Assembly (NCBI GenBank): GCA_035542775.1
Contig: DATKKX010000326.1
Location: forward strand, 1 to 8,351
Direction: 5' to 3'
DNA: 8,351 nt
DNA from: DATKKX01 sp035542775
Lineage (GTDB): Bacteria > Planctomycetota > Phycisphaerae > UBA1845 > UTPLA1
The position numbers were made by a program, and so were the translations under genes. The notes below the pieces were generated by a model that was not told where the DNA came from, searched no databases, and saw only the letters and a program-made list of their open reading frames with translations. Below, one piece after another: positions 1 to 5,775 of the stretch (within the stretch, counting starts at the first letter, position 1; every line of letters starts with the position of its first letter).

Positions 1-3
1 CAT
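1..3 (-). CDS. Possible start codon of the next minus-strand gene (only the ATG is in the window)
   Basis: Read on the minus strand, bases 3-1 are ATG. Bases 13-10 read GGAG, six bases before the ATG, which is good ribosome binding site spacing. The product cannot be seen. In anaerobes carrying the upstream five-gene block, the next gene is usually a NuoE-like thioredoxin-fold [2Fe-2S] subunit or another hydABC subunit, so that is the expectation here, as inference only. A second ATG lies at 17-15 with a less convincing upstream region. Confidence 0.3.
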
Positions 4-21
4 GTTGCACTCCGCATTACA

Positions 22-58
22 GACTCTCAGTCACCGGGCTTCAGCTCTCCGCGCCCGG
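22..58 (-). promoter_or_regulatory. Structured leader: two small hairpins before the possible gene start at base 3
   Basis: Bases 34-39 (CCGGGC) pair with 53-58 (GCCCGG) around a 13-nt loop. Next to them GACT (22-25) pairs with AGTC (29-32). With the larger hairpin at 132-173, the 180 nt between the last stop codon of the ATPase gene and the possible start at base 3 are heavily structured. Short GC-rich stems are common by chance in this composition, so a regulatory role is only a suggestion. I found no confident promoter here. Confidence 0.2.
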
Positions 59-131
59 GGACATTCAGGTTGAGGGTTCGCCGCTAAGCCCCCCATTCTT
101 CCACCCGTCGCGCGGCGGCGGGATTGTTTCT

Positions 132-173
132 GTCCTGATGCGAAGCCCGGCAGACCGGGGCCCGCATCAGGAC
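132..173 (-). terminator. Long GC-rich hairpin just after the five-gene operon (terminator-like, no U tract)
   Basis: Bases 132-142 (GTCCTGATGCG) and 163-173 (CGCATCAGGAC) form a perfect 11-bp stem. The inner parts GCCC (145-148) and GGGC (158-161) can extend it after a small internal loop. On the minus strand the stem starts 11 nt after the TGA of the short ATPase gene, where a terminator would be expected. The RNA after the stem is A-rich rather than U-rich (AGAAACAAUC), so it is not a classical intrinsic terminator. It could instead be a partial terminator or an RNA-processing or stabilising stem between regulatory and downstream genes. Confidence 0.5.
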
Positions 174-184
174 GGCGCGACGGC

Positions 185-730
185 TCATACCATTGCTTCA
201 TAGGGCTCCAATTGGGCCCTGATTCTCTCCATGATTGTTTGTGCGACGGCCAATCCGCCGCAGCGGCCGACGCCGAGTTCCTGCCCCAGGCCGAACGCGC
301 TCAGGAAGCTCTCGCGATCTCCCAAACGCAGGCGAAGGCGAAAGTCAATGGCCGGATTCGTACAGACCACCGATGACAGCGTCGCCGAGATATCGCCCAG
401 CGGGATTCGGTCCACATGGCTCAGCTGCATCTCCGCGACGACGGCCACTCCGCCCAGGTCGGACTTGCCGATGGTCATCTGTCCACCGGCTTGCTCTGCC
501 GTTTCGCGGAAGAGGCTCAGTCCCAGACCCGTGCGTTTGCCGCTCTTGGTCGTGTAGAACGGGTCCGAAGCCTCCTCCGGCGAGACATTCAACCCACAGC
601 CGTTGTCCTCCACCACGAGCCGCAGGCAGTCCGCGGCCGGATCGACCTCGATCGTGATGCCGATCACCGACGCCTGGGCCCGAATCGAGTTCTCGATCAG
701 ATCCAGGATGTGGAGGGACAGATCACGCAC
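185..730 (-). CDS. GHKL-type ATP-binding protein (histidine-kinase-like ATPase without DHp domain), hydrogenase-cluster type
   Basis: A 181-residue protein with one GHKL (HATPase_c) domain. The N box is HILDLIENS (residues 7-15, with N14), the G1 box is DNGCG (42-46), the F box DPFYTTK lies at 57-63, and the glycine-rich GLGLSLFRETAEQAGG follows (68-83). No phospho-accepting His or dimerisation helices precede the domain, so it is not a complete sensor kinase. A C-terminal extension with PLGDISATL (110-118) and a NPAIDF stretch (125-130) resembles the small ATPases found beside bifurcating [FeFe]-hydrogenase genes, as I recall that family. Its substrate is unknown. I chose the GTG at 730 because family members begin at this point with a DLSLHILD-like sequence and GGAAGGA lies upstream. 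An in-frame ATG at 781 would add 17 residues with no family resemblance. It overlaps the PHP gene by 8 bases, so the two are probably translationally coupled. Confidence 0.85.
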   Translation of the reverse strand: MRDLSLHILDLIENSIRAQASVIGITIEVDPAADCLRLVVEDNGCGLNVSPEEASDPFYTTKSGKRTGLGLSLFRETAEQAGGQMTIGKSDLGGVAVVAEMQLSHVDRIPLGDISATLSSVVCTNPAIDFRLRLRLGDRESFLSAFGLGQELGVGRCGGLAVAQTIMERIRAQLEPYEAMV

Positions 731-1553
731 AGGCCACCGTCCTTCCACCGATACCCTGCAATGCCAATGCCAACTCTTCAAAAGTCGGCGATTTCATGGT
801 GAATGCCGTCCGCGCCCGGCCGATGTCCGCGAGAAAATGGGCGTCGGATGACGAAATCACGGGCAGTCCGAAGGAGGCGAATTGGGCCGCGGCTGAGTCG
901 GCGGCCGGTTGACCATGCGGGATCGATGCGACCATGCCGGGATGCGGGCCACAAGGCTTAAAGATCTCGATAGCATCGAAGCCGGCGTCCTGCGGGAAAA
1001 TACCTAGTTGGCTTAGGACGCTGAAGGAGGGACGGTTCACGTGGGCGGCGACAGCGAGTCCATGATTCTGCCGAACGAGCTGTACCGCGCCGGACAGCGC
1101 CAAGGTCGAAGCTGTGGCCAGCAGCTTGGGCTCCATCCCGACGACGCGACCATCGGCATCCAGCAGGCGCTGATCGCCGAAGCGGCGGCGGGAGGCGTCG
1201 GTGGCGTCCGGCAGAGTTGCGCGAACGGCATCCGCCGTGGCCAGAGCATCGGCGGCGCTGGCGAAGAGGCCCAGCAGGTGAACTTCCTCAGACGTGGTGA
1301 TCTCTATGCCGGCCAGGACGGTCAGGCTGCGGGCATTGCGCGCGCAGCCACCGCTCGCCAGGTGGCCGCCGGCGGCATGCGCCGCGGCCTTCTGAGTCAC
1401 CGCCGTGTTACCTGCCGCGTTATGGTCACAAATCGCGATCATTGCGAGTCCATTATCAATGGCCGTCTGCACGATGGCTGGTGGCGTCATTTCGTCGCCC
1501 GCACAGGGTGACAACGCCGAGTGTATGTGCAGGTCGGCCAGGAACGATTTCAC
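723..1553 (-). CDS. PHP-domain metal-dependent phosphoesterase, hydrogenase-cluster type
   Basis: A 276-residue PHP-superfamily protein. The metal-binding motifs are intact and in order: DLHIHS (residues 7-12), CDHN (42-45), GIE (82-84) followed by EEVHLLGLF (89-97), AAHVNRPS (169-176), DAIEI (193-197) and SSSDAH (234-239). These residues normally bind two or three metal ions and hydrolyse phosphoester bonds, as in histidinol phosphatase, polymerase PHP domains and YciV-like enzymes, so catalysis is plausible; the substrate is unknown. No signal peptide or membrane segment is visible, so it should be cytoplasmic. The start is GTG, preceded by GAGGA eight bases upstream, and overlaps the stop codon of the preceding gene as GTGA. 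Its place among two ATP-binding proteins and two DRTGG proteins suggests it could act as the phosphatase of a signalling chain or hydrolyse a nucleotide signal; that is inference. Confidence 0.88.
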   Translation of the reverse strand: MKSFLADLHIHSALSPCAGDEMTPPAIVQTAIDNGLAMIAICDHNAAGNTAVTQKAAAHAAGGHLASGGCARNARSLTVLAGIEITTSEEVHLLGLFASAADALATADAVRATLPDATDASRRRFGDQRLLDADGRVVGMEPKLLATASTLALSGAVQLVRQNHGLAVAAHVNRPSFSVLSQLGIFPQDAGFDAIEIFKPCGPHPGMVASIPHGQPAADSAAAQFASFGLPVISSSDAHFLADIGRARTAFTMKSPTFEELALALQGIGGRTVACA

Positions 1554-1900
1554 GCATGCAATCCTCTCAGGCCCATCTCGTACAGCCGGCCGACGATCTC
1601 GAACGCCGTGAGGCTGGAGACGTACAACGCGATCCCCTCATCGACGGCCTTCTTCCGCACCGGCTCTTCGGGGCGGCGATCCATGGCAAAGATCACGGCG
1701 GCCATTTCCGCGTGGACCGCCACCGCCACGACGTTCAGATGCACCTGAACGGTGATGAGCACGCCGCCCTTGGGACCGTTGGCCAAAACATCGCTGAGCA
1801 GGTCGGAGACGTAGCCGCCCGTTACGTCGTCGGCGGCTCCTTTGAGCTCCGGTGTCATGCACTCCAAACCCAGTTTCTCAACGACGGTGCTTAGTTTCAT
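1550..1900 (-). CDS. DRTGG-domain protein B (second of two paralogues)
   Basis: A 116-residue protein consisting of a single DRTGG-type domain, with DDVTGGYVSDLLSDVLANG at residues 24-42. DRTGG domains are named after a motif seen in phosphotransacetylases and are related to the N-terminal domain of HPr kinase/phosphorylase. They are thought to bind a small ligand, but none is established for stand-alone copies. It is a paralogue of the 117-residue protein at 3549-3902: both begin MKL, keep a TP turn near residue 16, a G...SDLL core, RP near 75 and an FE..GR.Y ending. The ATG at 1900 overlaps the preceding TGA (ATGA), and AGGAG lies eight bases upstream, a strong ribosome binding site. The reading frame is open further upstream, but that sequence lies inside the preceding gene and has no family likeness. 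Confidence 0.85.
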   Translation of the reverse strand: MKLSTVVEKLGLECMTPELKGAADDVTGGYVSDLLSDVLANGPKGGVLITVQVHLNVVAVAVHAEMAAVIFAMDRRPEEPVRKKAVDEGIALYVSSLTAFEIVGRLYEMGLRGLHA

Positions 1901-3552
1901 GTCGCCTTCTCCTGGTCCCCCGTCGTGCCCGTATTCCGGCGGTCGGCGTTTTGCTGCTGGCGCAGGCAGGCCTCGCGGGTGGCCCGGCCAAGAATGATGT
2001 CTTCCGCCAGGGCCGCGCAGGTCGGCGCGCCGCAGATCCCGCAGTTGCTGCACGGCAGGCCGCGGGTGAGCTTGTTGATTTTCCCGAGCTTGGCGATGGC
2101 CTTGGTCATATCCGCGTCCAGCCGCAGGCCTCGACGCGGCGAGTAGGCCCTGCCACGCCGGACAGCCTCGGCCCGACTTTGGGGCCGTGTCCGGCTTCGG
2201 TTCCAACGGTAAGCGGCGAGGGAGGCCTCCACGCCCAACAGCGGGGAGCCGAAACAGCCTCCCTGGCAGGCGTAGAGTTCCAGCACGGCCACATCGCCGG
2301 CAAGGCCGTCCTCGACGGCTTCGAGAATCTTGAGCACATTCCGCAGGCCGCTGACTTGCAGGACACTCCGCTCGGCCTCAGCGAGCGGGGCCCGCGGTTC
2401 GACCAGTTCACCGTGACCCTGCAGTCGCGGCATCACCGCGGCCCGCAAGGTGGACGGGACGATGATCTGCGGTTTCGCCACCGCGCTGTTGGCGGTCGGT
2501 CCGCCCGACAGCAGAGCAGTGCGCTGGCAAGGGCACAGCACGACAGACATCGGCCGCTTTGCGTCGAGGTTGGTATGCGCCGCCTCCATGCCCGACAGGA
2601 ACGGAGCGATGTTCGGGATCAACAGCGGGAACCCGGTCTCGATCAAATTGACGATCGCGGGGCAGACCGGCGAGATCACCGGCGCGCCGGCCGGCACGCG
2701 CTGGCCCGGCGTGAGTGCGGCATACTCAACGACGGAGGCGCGCAACGCGGCTTCCCACGGGTCGGTCACGCGGACGTCGGTGAAGCCCATCGCCGCCAGT
2801 TCGCTGAGGACCTGCTCCGGCGTCACGCCCGCTCCACACTGAACCAGGCACGGCGTTGGGATGATCAACACGGTGTCGGTTGAAGGCCTGAGGGCGACCT
2901 CCGCGCTATCGGCCCCCTGATCCGTGACGGCCGGCATGCCATCGAGAATCAGAGCCCCCGTCGGGCAAGCGCCGATGCATGCGGCGCAGTCGATGCACAG
3001 GTAGTCGAGTATCTGCGGTTTGCCGCGGAAGACACGCAGCGCTTGCGTCGGGCACACTCGTATGCAGGCCAGGCATTCGTTACAGTTCTGAGCGACGACA
3101 TGCACGGCATGTTGTCCCGAACCGTAGAGGGCCTGCGGTTTGAGCATGATTGTGAAGCTGATCCGCGTTCCCTTGCCCACGGTCGATTCGATCGCAAAGC
3201 GATCGCTGTTTTTCTTGATGTTCGGAAGGCCCATGCCTGCGCCGAAGCCAAGCTGTCTTGCCTCTGCGGAGGCGGTCGAAAATCCCGGGGTCATCGCCAC
3301 TTCGATATCGGGTATACCCGGACCTTCGTCCACGACGTCGACATCGAGCTGCCCGTCGTGCAGCGAGGCCCGCAATTCACCCTGACATGCGTGAATGACC
3401 ACGTTCATCTCGGCTTCATACGCAGCGACCATGGCTCGCCGAACCACCGCCGGATCGGCTCCGACCTTCTTCAATTGCTCCTTGACGCAACGGGAAGCGG
3501 CGCCGTCGTTCTCGAAGTCGCCCCCCTTGATCTTGTATGAGACGACGCTCAT
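1897..3552 (-). CDS. Fusion protein: SpoIIAB/RsbW-like ATPase + 2x[4Fe-4S] + [FeFe]-hydrogenase-like H-domain + Fes domain
   Basis: A 551-residue four-part protein. Residues 1-137 are an anti-sigma-type GHKL ATPase (N box with N50, DEGPGIPD 75-82, GAGMGLPNIKK 104-114). Residues 157-168 and 186-197 are two CxxCxxCxxxCP [4Fe-4S] motifs. Residues about 228-440 resemble the [FeFe]-hydrogenase large-subunit C-terminal domain, keeping cysteines at the positions of the four cubane ligands: SPVCP (C297), LCPCQR (C342, with C340 nearby) and ACQGGC (C429, C433). The proton-transfer cysteine of the normal TSCCP motif is V296, and the lysine of the second motif is T345, so hydrogen turnover is unlikely. 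Residues about 490-530 are a C-terminal Fes domain (C501, C504, C507, C512) like those in RnfB and the corrinoid Fe-S protein. It is probably a cytoplasmic redox or hydrogen sensor coupled to ATP binding or phosphorylation. The ATG at 3552 overlaps the previous stop as ATGA. In Clostridia I recall the ATPase and the Fe-S part as separate genes, so the fusion is notable. Confidence 0.88.
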   Translation of the reverse strand: MSVVSYKIKGGDFENDGAASRCVKEQLKKVGADPAVVRRAMVAAYEAEMNVVIHACQGELRASLHDGQLDVDVVDEGPGIPDIEVAMTPGFSTASAEARQLGFGAGMGLPNIKKNSDRFAIESTVGKGTRISFTIMLKPQALYGSGQHAVHVVAQNCNECLACIRVCPTQALRVFRGKPQILDYLCIDCAACIGACPTGALILDGMPAVTDQGADSAEVALRPSTDTVLIIPTPCLVQCGAGVTPEQVLSELAAMGFTDVRVTDPWEAALRASVVEYAALTPGQRVPAGAPVISPVCPAIVNLIETGFPLLIPNIAPFLSGMEAAHTNLDAKRPMSVVLCPCQRTALLSGGPTANSAVAKPQIIVPSTLRAAVMPRLQGHGELVEPRAPLAEAERSVLQVSGLRNVLKILEAVEDGLAGDVAVLELYACQGGCFGSPLLGVEASLAAYRWNRSRTRPQSRAEAVRRGRAYSPRRGLRLDADMTKAIAKLGKINKLTRGLPCSNCGICGAPTCAALAEDIILGRATREACLRQQQNADRRNTGTTGDQEKAT

Positions 3553-3902
3553 GGGCTGGAACACGTCCCCCCGGTCAGGCACCGGTATACGCGACCACAA
3601 GTCTCAAACAGGCCCGCCGGTGAAACCATGAGTAATGTACGGTGCTCCTTGGCAGTCTCGATCATTGCAGTATCGGGCCGCTGTCGGCCGACGAGACAGA
3701 TTCCTGGCACGTCCATCAATTCGGCGACTCGGGTCAGATGCCCGCTGGCCAGATTGCTGAGCAGAAGTACGCTTTCGCCGGCGGCGTTGAGCAGGTCACT
3801 GATGCGGTCGCCTGCGTAAACCTGGTCAGCCTCGACAGTTACTTCCCTTCCGGGAGTGAGGACTTCGGCGCCGATCTTTTTGGCCAGCTCATCGAGTTTC
3901 AT
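3549..3902 (-). CDS. DRTGG-domain protein A (first gene of the five-gene operon)
   Basis: A 117-residue single-domain protein. The core AGDRISDLLNAAG (residues 30-42) is the DRTGG-type signature, and the FETCGRVY segment (99-106) matches the end of its paralogue at 1550-1900. It has no membrane segment and should be cytoplasmic. DRTGG domains resemble ligand-binding parts of phosphotransacetylase and HPr kinase; the ligand here is unknown. The ATG at 3902 was chosen because relatives begin MKLxEL; the frame stays open upstream to about 4067 without family-like sequence. The ribosome binding site is weak (ACGGA). The stop codon overlaps the start of the fusion gene (ATGA). It lies downstream of the sigma-54 promoter at 4247-4232, so it would be the first gene read from it. 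Why two divergent copies flank the Fe-S fusion is unexplained; they may bind different ligands or form a heterodimer. Confidence 0.82.
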   Translation of the reverse strand: MKLDELAKKIGAEVLTPGREVTVEADQVYAGDRISDLLNAAGESVLLLSNLASGHLTRVAELMDVPGICLVGRQRPDTAMIETAKEHRTLLMVSPAGLFETCGRVYRCLTGGTCSSP

Positions 3903-3943
3903 TTTGATGTCCGTTGAACCTTGCCGCTGAAGGCATTTTCGTC

Positions 3944-3961
3944 CACTTCGATCACGAAGTG
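3944..3961. repeat. Perfect 18-bp inverted repeat CACTTCG-N4-CGAAGTG upstream of DRTGG protein A
   Basis: Bases 3944-3950 (CACTTCG) and 3955-3961 (CGAAGTG) are perfect inverse copies around ATCA. The repeat ends 42 bases before the start codon at 3902. The 7-4-7 layout resembles sites bound by dimeric winged-helix repressors such as Rex, but the sequence is not the Rex consensus. If the operon starts near 4221 it lies in the transcribed leader and could form a 7-bp hairpin with a 4-nt loop. Operator and RNA hairpin are both possible. Confidence 0.4.
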
Positions 3962-4231
3962 CCGCCCGCTTGAGACTCGGATACACCTGCTCGGGTGGTG
4001 CCGGGTCAGAGTGTAACTCGCCGGCCTCGGGCAGAGTAACACCTTCCCTACCGCATCGGGCTCGCAATATCGGTCCGGGGCTCGCTTGCTGGTGGGCAGC
4101 GGATACCGGCAGGCCCGGTCAATCGCCCAGTCGGATCGCCACAGGTTCGTCCTCGGAGCGATCTCAATTGCGACTGACTCGGTGGTTAACAGGCCACTTC
4201 GACCGCCTTGGACGCTCGGGAAATGCTTTTT

Positions 4232-4247
4232 TGCAATCAGCGTGCCA
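4232..4247 (-). promoter_or_regulatory. Sigma-54 (RpoN) promoter of the DRTGG / Fe-S fusion / PHP operon
   Basis: On the minus strand, bases 4247-4232 read TGGCACG-CTGA-TTGCA, an exact match to the sigma-54 consensus TGGCACG-N4-TTGCW, with the -24 GG at 4246-4245 and the -12 GC at 4234-4233. Transcription should begin about 12 bases further on, near 4221. It lies about 64 bases past the U tract of the hydF terminator and points at the five-gene operon, so both position and orientation fit. Sigma-54 promoters need a bacterial enhancer-binding protein, whose sites usually lie 80-200 bp upstream; here that would fall in the 3' end of hydF or its trailer. No such activator gene is in the window. 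Confidence 0.85.
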
Positions 4248-4310
4248 CCAGCGGGTCCAGATGAGCCCGTTTATCACAGTCATCCCAGAGCGGTCGCGTC
4301 GCCTGGCTGG

Positions 4311-4340
4311 AAAAATACGCACAAGGTGGGAACTTATGCG
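4311..4340 (-). terminator. Intrinsic terminator of hydF
   Basis: On the minus strand CGCATAAG (4340-4333) and CTTGTGCG (4325-4318) form an 8-bp stem with one G-U pair around a 7-nt loop, followed at once by TATTTTT (4317-4311). This is a classical Rho-independent terminator. The stem starts 55 nt after the hydF stop codon. It separates hydF transcription from the sigma-54-driven operon downstream. Confidence 0.8.
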
Positions 4341-4395
4341 AGCGCCCGCTGACGCAACTTCTGCAAGCTGCGCAAGTTATCTGTCGAATGGCGGT

Positions 4396-5652
4396 TCAGA
4401 CATCCCGCTGGCCGTCCTTGGCGGATGGGCGATGACGCCTATAGATGTCGAGTGCTGCCGGAAACGGCGCCAGGGCCCGATCGAAAATGCCCAGCGAGTA
4501 CGCGATCGTCAGGCCGTAGTTGGTGACCGGCACGCCCGCGCGTCGGCATTTAAGGATTCGCGACAGCATCTCGCGACGGTTCTGCACGCAGCCGCCGCAA
4601 TGAACCACGAGCTTGAACGTGTCCAAGTCCGGCGGGAAGTCGTGGCCCTGAGTCACGGCCACGTCCAGCTTACCGCCCACGTACTGCGTCAGCCATCGCG
4701 GGATTTTGACGCGGCCGATGTCTTCTGTGATGGGGTGGTGGCTGCAGGCCTCGGCGATGAGGATGCGGTCGCCGGGACGAAGATTGTCGATGGCCAATGC
4801 GCCGTGGGTGAGTTCGTTCAAATCGCCTTTGAAGCGCGCGAACAGGATTGAGAATGACGTCAGGGGAACATCCTTCGGCGTGTCCGCGGCCACCTTCAGG
4901 AAGGCCTGCGAGTCGGTGACGACCAGGGCCGGCGGGCGATTCAGTCGCCCGAGGGCGTCGCGGAGTTCACGTTCCTTGACGACGAGGCAGTAAGAGTCGT
5001 TGTCCAGCAGATCGCGAATGGTCTGGACCTGCGGCAGGATGAGGCGGCCTTTCGGCGCCTCCTTGTCGATCGGCACGACCAGCACGACCAGCTCGCCGGG
5101 CGGGACGAGGTCGCCGATGATCGCGGGGGCATTGATGAAGTCTTCCGGCGCTGCGCGGATCAGGGCCTCCCGCAAATCCGCCAGGCCCTCCGCGCGGCTG
5201 GCCACGGTCCGCACGCTGGTGGTGTTCTGCCCGTTCAGTCTCTCGACGATCCGAGGATCGGGCGCCGCCAGGTCGGTCTTGTTGAAGACGACGATGACGG
5301 GCACGGTTCGCCGCGTCAGTTCGGCGAGAAGCCCCTCCTCGAATTCGCCCCATTGATCCGCCTGGGCGATGATGAGCCCGACATCGGTGCGGTCGAAGAC
5401 GCGGCGGGTTCGGTCGACGCGTTGCTCACCGAGGGCGCCGACGTCATCGATGCCCGCGGTGTCGATGAACAGCACCGGGCCGATCGGCAGCAGTTCCATC
5501 GGCTTCTCGACGGGGTCGGTGGTCGTCCCCGCGGTTTCAGAGACGATGGACACCTCTTGCCGGGTCAGTGCGTTCAGCAGCGACGACTTGCCCACGTTTC
5601 GCCGGCCGAAGAGGCCGATGTGGAGCCGCATGCCTTTGGGGGTTGATTGCAT
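4396..5652 (-). CDS. hydF: HydF, [FeFe]-hydrogenase maturation GTPase / cluster scaffold
   Basis: A 418-residue protein of usual HydF length. HydF is a cytoplasmic GTPase and scaffold that receives the diiron subcluster assembled with HydE and HydG and delivers it to the hydrogenase. The GTPase domain has a P-loop GRRNVGKSS (residues 16-24), the G2 segment GTTTDP (42-47), DTAG (64-67) and NKTD (124-127). A middle dimerisation region follows. The C-terminal cluster-binding domain has the diagnostic CSH (303-305) and HCGGC (351-355), matching CxH-x(44-53)-HCxxC with 45 residues between the two histidines. I chose the ATG at 5652 because relatives begin close to a TPxGxRLHIxxFGRRN sequence; M8 is a less likely alternative. 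An AGGA motif lies about 10 bases upstream. It is transcribed away from the carbamoyltransferase gene and ends in its own terminator. HydE and HydG are not in the window. Confidence 0.97.
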   Translation of the reverse strand: MQSTPKGMRLHIGLFGRRNVGKSSLLNALTRQEVSIVSETAGTTTDPVEKPMELLPIGPVLFIDTAGIDDVGALGEQRVDRTRRVFDRTDVGLIIAQADQWGEFEEGLLAELTRRTVPVIVVFNKTDLAAPDPRIVERLNGQNTTSVRTVASRAEGLADLREALIRAAPEDFINAPAIIGDLVPPGELVVLVVPIDKEAPKGRLILPQVQTIRDLLDNDSYCLVVKERELRDALGRLNRPPALVVTDSQAFLKVAADTPKDVPLTSFSILFARFKGDLNELTHGALAIDNLRPGDRILIAEACSHHPITEDIGRVKIPRWLTQYVGGKLDVAVTQGHDFPPDLDTFKLVVHCGGCVQNRREMLSRILKCRRAGVPVTNYGLTIAYSLGIFDRALAPFPAALDIYRRHRPSAKDGQRDV

Positions 5653-5775
5653 CCTATGACGTTCCTGACGACGGGGCGGATCGTATCGCGTTCCTCCAGC
5701 AGCCGCACGGGTCGCGCCCTCCTCGTCGAAATAATAGCTTCTTGAATGCTCGCCGTCGCGGCGCGCCGAGATGGT

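Larger units (their letters stand above)
3903..4310 (-). other. 408-base stretch without a gene: sigma-54 promoter and long leader of the five-gene operon
   Basis: Between the hydF terminator and the first DRTGG gene I see no convincing protein gene on either strand. A plus-strand reading frame at 4086-4352 has no recognisable domain, and another that continues into hydF is a shadow of hydF. The stretch holds the sigma-54 promoter (4247-4232), a small hairpin with ACCGG (4105-4109) and CCGGT (4115-4119), and the palindrome at 3944-3961. If transcription starts near 4221, the leader is about 320 nt, long for a bacterial mRNA, and could carry an RNA control element. I cannot match it to any riboswitch class I know. 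Confidence 0.5.

Noticed and set aside
731..781. ATG start at 781 for the short GHKL ATPase
   Set aside because: It would add 17 residues overlapping the PHP gene by 59 bases with no family likeness. GTG at 730 fits the family start and has an upstream purine-rich site.
1852..2883. Plus-strand reading frame of 343 codons opposite the Fe-S fusion gene
   Set aside because: It is antisense to clear cysteine motifs and conserved domains of the fusion protein and shows no domain of its own.
4115..4165. Seven-codon leader peptide GTG...TGA with an AGGA upstream in the operon leader
   Set aside because: So short a frame arises easily by chance, and it has no run of regulatory codons.
4086..4352. 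Plus-strand 88-codon frame in the stretch between hydF and the DRTGG gene
   Set aside because: No recognisable motif. It overlaps the hydF terminator and the sigma-54 promoter, so a chance frame is more likely.
3970..4851. Long plus-strand reading frame of 293 codons running into hydF
   Set aside because: Most of it is antisense to hydF, whose motifs are unmistakable. The translation has no domain and the arginine-rich, low-complexity look of a GC-rich shadow frame.
5731..5736. TATTAT as the -10 element of hydF on the minus strand
   Set aside because: No -35-like sequence lies 16-18 bases upstream, so it is not annotated as a promoter.
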